Shown piece after piece: positions 42,400-46,610 of a DNA stretch of 46,610 nt. Under the pieces are notes generated by a model. The model worked only from the letters and a program-made list of their open reading frames with translations. It did not search any database and was not told the DNA's origin. The translations under genes and the position numbers were made by a program. Position 1 is the stretch's first letter, and each line of letters opens with the position of its first letter. Source of the DNA: Bacteroidota bacterium (GTDB taxonomy: Bacteria; Bacteroidota; Bacteroidia; Chitinophagales; Chitinophagaceae); the NCBI GenBank assembly GCA_018268055.1, contig JAFDXF010000002.1, positions 1 through 46,610 on the forward strand, written 5' to 3'.

Positions 42400-42891
42400 A
42401 TGAAAAGGATAGGCCTTTTGTCGGACACACACGGCTTTTTGGATGAAAACATAATTCAACATTTTAAAGAATGTGATGAAATCTGGCATGCGGGTGATTT
42501 TGGCAATAATGTGCTCGATCCCTTAAAAAATTTTAAACCTTTTAAAGGAGTGTTTGGAAATATTGATGACCAAAATATTCGTGCTATTTGTCCCGAACAA
42601 CTTGTTTTTATGTGCGAAGGTGTAAAAGTAATGATGAGGCACATCGGTGGTTATCCTCCTAAATATAATACAGAAACGAAAAAGGAATTACAAATTCAAC
42701 AACCGCAATTATTCATCAGCGGCCATTCGCATATTTTAAGAGTGATGTATGATGATAAAATAAATTGCCTGTACATGAATCCCGGTGCTGCAGGAAAACA
42801 TGGCTGGCACAAAGTGAGAACACTACTACGATTTGTAATCGATGGTAAAGAAATAAAAGATTGTGCAGTAATAGAATTGGGAACGAGATAA
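42400..42891 (+). CDS. YfcE/MJ0936-family metallophosphoesterase
   Basis: This 163-aa calcineurin-like phosphoesterase has all the metal motifs in order: LLSDTHGF near residue 6 (DxH), IWHAGDFG near 28 (GDxx), GNIDD near 51 (GNxD) and FISGHSHIL near 108 (GHxH), plus an NPGAAGKHGWH loop near 127. The family are small phosphodiesterases acting on model substrates and possibly cyclic or modified nucleotides; the physiological substrate is not known. It is a single gene, divergent from hmgA, 109 bases upstream of the tricorn-like gene. Length matches the family. Confidence 0.93.
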   Translation: MKRIGLLSDTHGFLDENIIQHFKECDEIWHAGDFGNNVLDPLKNFKPFKGVFGNIDDQNIRAICPEQLVFMCEGVKVMMRHIGGYPPKYNTETKKELQIQQPQLFISGHSHILRVMYDDKINCLYMNPGAAGKHGWHKVRTLLRFVIDGKEIKDCAVIELGTR

Positions 42892-43000
42892 CGACGCTCT
42901 TCCTCAAAATTTGCCATTTGTAAAGAAGCAATGAAGCACCTCCAAATTCCATTTTTTTTTTAACTACTTTCAACCTTAGTCTAAAATAAAACTCATCACC

Positions 43001-45070
43001 ATGAAATTGAAATATGTATTTTCTTTTTTTGCAGCATTCATATATTTTGCTGCACACACACAAAAATCATTCTACTTTGTTTCCTCTCCTACCCTTACAC
43101 CAAAAGGCAATGAAGTAATTTTTAGTTACAATAATAATTTATGGCGTGCAGCTACCGATGGAGGTTTCGCCAGCCAGATTACAGCACTACAAGGCATAAG
43201 CGATAGACCAAAAGTATCGCCCGATGGTAATTGGATTGCATTTAGTAATACTCAGTTTGGCAATGCTGATATTTATATTATGCCAACGAATGGAGGTGAA
43301 ATTAAAAGACTCACTTTTCATTCAGCCAATGATATGGTAGAGTCATGGTCATGGGATAGCAAGTGGATTTATTTTACCAGCAACCGATACGACCGTATGA
43401 GTACTTACAAAATAAATATTGACGGCAGCACACCACTACGTGTATTCAGTAAAAATTATTTTGATTACACACACAATGCTTTTGAACATCCACAAACCGG
43501 TGAAATATTTTTTGATGACAGTTGGGAAAGTATCAATTTCTACAACAGAATTGGTTACAAAGGCGCTTTCAATCCTGAAATTCAATCCTACAATCTAAAA
43601 ACAGGCTCCTATAAAAAATATACAGATTGGCAGGGGAAAGATATGTCTGTGAGTATAGACAAAAACGGCAAAATATATTTCATCTCTGATGAAGCAAACG
43701 GACAGTATAATTTATATACATTCAATGGTGATAAAAAAGTTGCGCTAACCAATTTTAAAACATCCATCATGCGACCTTATGTAAATGCAGATGGAACAGA
43801 TGTAGTGTTTGAAAAAGATTTTCAATTATACATTTACAATATTGCTTCAAAGCAAAGTAAATTAATACCTCTAAAAGGCTATACCAGTAATACTATTTCT
43901 GCCGAGAAGCCTTATTCCACCAATAAAAATATCAGCAACTTTGAAGTTTCCCCTGACGGTAAAAAGCTAGCATTCGTATCACGTGGTCGGCTTTTAGTAA
44001 GTGACAATAAAGGAAAATTTGTACGTGAGTTAGCAACACAATCTAATGAAAGAGTTGTAGAAGTGTATTGGCTCAAAGACAATGAAACTGTTTTATTTAC
44101 ACAAACCAACAAAGGATTTAAAAACACATACACCATCAATGCAAGTGATATAGCGGCACAACAAAAGCAAATAACCAACGTGTCGAAAAACGATCGCTCT
44201 TTCAGTTTCAATTCCGATAAATCAAAAGCAGTTTATTTAAGCGGCAACAACGAAATCAGAATACTGGATTGCAATACATTAAAAACTAATTTATTGACTA
44301 CCGATGAAATATGGGGATTGAACAGTGCTACACCTTCATTTTCTCCCGATGATAAATATGTAATGTATAATGCGATAAGAAATTTTGAATCTGATATTTT
44401 TCTAATAAGACTTAGCGATAATAAAATTTTTAACATTACAAACACCGGCGTATCCGAGCAAGATCCGGTATGGTCGCCGGATGGAAAATATATTTATTTT
44501 GTAAGCGACCGAAAGAATCCAACTTATCCATACGGAATGCAGGATGCAAAAGTTTATAGAATGGCATTGGAGAAAATAGAAAAACCATTTGCCAGCGATA
44601 TGTATGATTCATTGTTTGTACAAAAGAAAAAGGATACAACTCAAAAAAATATTACTGCCTCTATTGCTCAAACAGATAAACAGGTTGTAAAAATCAATTT
44701 CAATAACATGATGGATCGGCTTGAACAAGTAGGCCCGGCCTTTGGCAGTCAAGAAAATGTACAAGTTTTGAAAGAAGGAGAAAAAACAAGAATTTTATTT
44801 TCTTCCAATCACGAAAATGGGAAAATGGCACTTTGGCAACTTATCGAAGAGCCTTTTGAAGAATCTAAAACTGAAAAAATAAAAGGTGCTGAAGGATTTG
44901 TAAGTAGCTTCAGTTTGCAAAAAAATAATCAATACGCACTCATACAAGGAGATATTATCAAATTAAACTTAAGTAGCAACAGTGCTGAAAAGATAAGCAT
45001 TGATAATTCATTCGCTAAAAATCTTAAAAATGAATTTGAGCAAATGTTTTATGAAGCATGGCTGTGTTAG
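43001..45070 (+). CDS. N-terminal part: tricorn-like beta-propeller half
   Basis: The first frame (689 aa) has a signal peptide (about residues 1-20, ending AAHTQ). It is followed by PD40/TolB-like propeller blades: SPDGNWIAFSNTQFGNADIYIM near residue 70 (given in part as SPDGNWIAF), WSWDSKWIYFTSNRYD near 121, SPDGKKLAFVSRGRLLV near 314 and WSPDGKYIYFVSDR near 491. The blades form the gated entry propellers of tricorn proteases, which feed peptides to the catalytic chamber. The last 12 residues run into the frameshift and end prematurely at 45068-45070. It lacks the protease domain on its own. Confidence 0.85.
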   Translation: MKLKYVFSFFAAFIYFAAHTQKSFYFVSSPTLTPKGNEVIFSYNNNLWRAATDGGFASQITALQGISDRPKVSPDGNWIAFSNTQFGNADIYIMPTNGGEIKRLTFHSANDMVESWSWDSKWIYFTSNRYDRMSTYKINIDGSTPLRVFSKNYFDYTHNAFEHPQTGEIFFDDSWESINFYNRIGYKGAFNPEIQSYNLKTGSYKKYTDWQGKDMSVSIDKNGKIYFISDEANGQYNLYTFNGDKKVALTNFKTSIMRPYVNADGTDVVFEKDFQLYIYNIASKQSKLIPLKGYTSNTISAEKPYSTNKNISNFEVSPDGKKLAFVSRGRLLVSDNKGKFVRELATQSNERVVEVYWLKDNETVLFTQTNKGFKNTYTINASDIAAQQKQITNVSKNDRSFSFNSDKSKAVYLSGNNEIRILDCNTLKTNLLTTDEIWGLNSATPSFSPDDKYVMYNAIRNFESDIFLIRLSDNKIFNITNTGVSEQDPVWSPDGKYIYFVSDRKNPTYPYGMQDAKVYRMALEKIEKPFASDMYDSLFVQKKKDTTQKNITASIAQTDKQVVKINFNNMMDRLEQVGPAFGSQENVQVLKEGEKTRILFSSNHENGKMALWQLIEEPFEESKTEKIKGAEGFVSSFSLQKNNQYALIQGDIIKLNLSSNSAEKISIDNSFAKNLKNEFEQMFYEAWLC

Positions 45071-46152
45071 ACGAAAACTACTATGACGTCAACTTTAATA
45101 AAATTAATTGGGAAGAAGTAAAACAGCGTTATGCTGCATTTCTTCCTTTTGTAGAAAACAGAGATGACATTCGTAAATTACTCAACAATATGATGGGCGA
45201 GCTCAATACATCACATTATGGATTCAACAGCAATGGAGCCGAAGAAAGTACATTGTATAAAACTATAACGGCTTCAACCGGAATAATTTTTCAAAATGAA
45301 GCTCCCTATACGGTGGACTATACAGTAAAAAATGATGTTGCGGATTTTGCAGATGGCCGAATTCAAAAAGGCGACCTCTTGGTTGCTGTGAATAATACAC
45401 GAATAGACAGCAAGCAAAATAGAGAATTCTATTTTTCACAACCGAATATACCCAATGAATTAACATTGACTTTCAAAAGAAACCAGTCTGAGTTTAATGT
45501 AAAGATTAAACCCACATCTTATAACACTACTGCTTCATTATTGTATTCCATGTGGGAAGACAATAATCGCCAAAGAGTTAATAGCCTTAGCCAAAACAAA
45601 ATTGGGTATGTATATATGCGTGACATGGGCGAAAGTTCTCTGGATAAATTTGAACGCGATATGGTAAGTGATTCTGTGGCGAAGAAAGATGCGCTGATAT
45701 TAGACCTGCGTTATAATACAGGTGGCAATGTCCATGATAAAGTTTTACAGTTTCTTTCCCAAAAACCTTATTTGAATTGGCGATATAGAAACGGTAAATT
45801 AAGCCCTCAGCCCAATTTTGCTCCTGCTGCCAAACCAATAGTAGTACTGATAAATGAACAAACTCTTAGCGATGGCGAAATGACATCTGCCGGATTCAAA
45901 GCATTAGGCTTAGGAAAAATTATCGGCACAGAAACATATCGATGGATCATCTTTACTTCAGCTGCATCATTAGTCGATGGTTCATCTGTTCGCTTACCAT
46001 CGTGGGGTTGTTTCACTTTGGATGGTAAAGATTTAGAAAAGACAGGTGTTGCTCCCGATATCTTTATAAAAAATACATTTACAGACAGAATGCTTGGTAA
46101 AGATCCTCAAATAGAAAAGGCAGTACAAGAAATTTTAAAAGAGTTGAAATAA
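45058..46152 (+). CDS. C-terminal part: tricorn-like S41 catalytic half
   Basis: The second frame (364 aa) covers the tricorn C1 helical bundle (NYYDVNFNKINWEEVKQRYA given in part, then LLNNMMGELNTSHYGF), a PDZ-like domain near residues 85-160 (IQKGDLLVAVNNTRID) and the S41 core. The catalytic part has LILDLRYNTGGNVHDKV near 215 and the nucleophile Ser in INEQTLSDGEMTSAGF near 265, followed by GTETYRWIIFTSA near 288. All catalytic elements visible in S41 tricorn proteins appear kept. The ATG at 45058 could start translation, coupled to the upstream stop codon, but no separate promoter or leader is seen. Confidence 0.82.
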   Translation: MAVLDENYYDVNFNKINWEEVKQRYAAFLPFVENRDDIRKLLNNMMGELNTSHYGFNSNGAEESTLYKTITASTGIIFQNEAPYTVDYTVKNDVADFADGRIQKGDLLVAVNNTRIDSKQNREFYFSQPNIPNELTLTFKRNQSEFNVKIKPTSYNTTASLLYSMWEDNNRQRVNSLSQNKIGYVYMRDMGESSLDKFERDMVSDSVAKKDALILDLRYNTGGNVHDKVLQFLSQKPYLNWRYRNGKLSPQPNFAPAAKPIVVLINEQTLSDGEMTSAGFKALGLGKIIGTETYRWIIFTSAASLVDGSSVRLPSWGCFTLDGKDLEKTGVAPDIFIKNTFTDRMLGKDPQIEKAVQEILKELK

Positions 46153-46167
46153 TATAAAACATTTTTT

Positions 46168-46610
46168 ACCATTAAGAAGTTAATTGCCTTAAGGTTCTCT
46201 TAATGTAACTTAATGCCTTAATGGTAGTATTTTTTGAACCATTAAGAAGTTAAGTGTATTAAGGGTTTTCTTAATGTACCTTAATGGTTTAATTTTTACT
46301 ATACTAGAAGTTTAGCGTATTAAGGTTTCCTCTTAATGTGCCTTAATGAGTTAATGGTTTTATTTTTTTTGAACCATTAAGAAGTTAAGTGTATTAAGGG
46401 TTTTCTTAATGTACCTTAATGCCTTAATGGTTTTATTTTTACTATACTAGAAGTTTAGCGTATTAAGGTTTCCTCTTAATGTGTCTTAATGCCTTAATGG
46501 TTTTATTTTTTTTGAACCATTAAGAAGTTAAATGTGTTAAGGGTTTTCTTAATGTACCTTAATGCCTTAATGGTTTTATTTTTACTATACAAGAAGTTTA
46601 GCGTATTAAG
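46168..46610. repeat. Higher-order tandem array of TTAAG palindromes
   Basis: About 70-bp monomers alternate in two types, A (starting GAACCATTAAG at 46236, 46371 and 46514) and B (starting ACTATAC at 46298, 46441 and 46584), giving a 135-143-bp composite unit; a diverged first monomer starts at 46168. Each monomer is an imperfect palindrome: in type A three left-arm xTTAAG elements face up to three right-arm CTTAAT elements, spaced 8-10 bases, around a T-rich centre, followed by TTTTATTTTT. The array runs off the window end, and the 458 bases after the last stop codon contain no gene. Confidence 0.88.

Larger units (their letters stand above)
43001..46152 (+). pseudogene. Tricorn-like S41 protease gene split by a one-base frameshift
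   Basis: The two adjacent open frames are the two halves of one tricorn-type S41 peptidase (about 1048 aa if joined). The first frame ends QMFYEAWLC-stop at 45070, and the second continues AVLDENYYDVNF. Restoring one G in the GG at 45060-45061 would read EAWAVLDENYYD, which is how homologues run through this point (AW...DxxYYDxNF followed by W..V). No slippery heptamer or stimulatory hairpin is evident. The downstream half keeps its PDZ-like and catalytic parts. This is either a recent real mutation or a sequencing error. Restart at the ATG at 45058 could still give the second half as a separate chain. Confidence 0.8.

Noticed and set aside
45055..45070. Programmed -1 ribosomal frameshift in the tricorn-like gene
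   Set aside because: The site lacks a slippery heptamer, and no downstream pseudoknot is apparent; this family is not known to need frameshifting.
46168..46610. Possible CRISPR array at the right end
   Set aside because: There are no unique spacers; the whole 70-bp monomers are repeated.

Overview
This window is chromosomal DNA from a low-GC member of the Bacteroidota, most likely near the Chitinophagaceae/Sphingobacteriia (the family placement is inference). The evidence is: recurrent TAnnTTTG -7 promoter boxes, a type IX secretion (T9SS) sorting domain, an outer-membrane TonB-dependent receptor with a carboxypeptidase-regulatory-like N-domain, DUF4199, sortilin-type Asp-box proteins, a tricorn-like S41 protease, and an infA-rpmJ-rpsM-rpsK-rpsD-rpoA-rplQ ribosomal cluster with carA close downstream. 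I see no phage, transposase or CRISPR array. Most of the window is core genome plus envelope and glycan functions.

Layout. 1-258: tRNA-Pro(GGG) on the minus strand, followed on its 3' side by three in-phase 58-bp repeats that imitate the tRNA 3' end. 343-7054: a tightly packed plus-strand operon holding a dihydroorotase-like protein that lacks key metal ligands, a DUF4199 membrane protein, two glycosyltransferases, and a GDP-D-glycero-alpha-D-manno-heptose pathway in three genes (heptose-7-phosphate kinase, GmhA isomerase, and a fused guanylyltransferase/phosphatase). 7181-10278: a secreted protein of unknown function and two more glycosyltransferases. 10314-16188: lepA and a Prc/Tsp-type protease on the minus strand, and on the plus strand a membrane protein with a GNAT-like C-terminus, tRNA-His and a DUF445 protein. 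16323-21233: an outer-membrane TonB-dependent receptor and a GT4-type pair. 21276-33411: mostly minus-strand metabolism and envelope proteins (aspartate kinase, Ldh2-type dehydrogenase, MORN-like protein, HtrA-like protease, CoA-transferase, aroQ, GNAT, carA), with a secreted esterase and a sortilin-like Asp-box protein on the plus strand. 33537-36416: a T9SS Asp-box protein. 36567-40329: the ribosomal/RNA polymerase alpha operon. 40510-42189: a conserved unknown and homogentisate dioxygenase. 42400-46152: a metallophosphoesterase and a tricorn-like S41 protease broken by a one-base frameshift. 46168-46610: a higher-order tandem array of TTAAG-rich palindromes running off the window end.

How the genes work together. 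The operon at 343-7054 probably makes an activated heptose (GDP-heptose) and supplies glycosyltransferases for a surface glycan. The GTs at 8330-10278 and 19021-21233 may contribute to the same kind of product. The secreted Asp-box proteins, HtrA-like and Prc proteases, TonB receptor and T9SS substrate form an envelope set typical of the phylum. The most unusual items are the two tandem hairpin arrays at the window ends, the degenerate PyrC heading the heptose operon, the HddC-GmhB fusion with a reduced zinc-loop signature, and the frameshifted tricorn-like gene.
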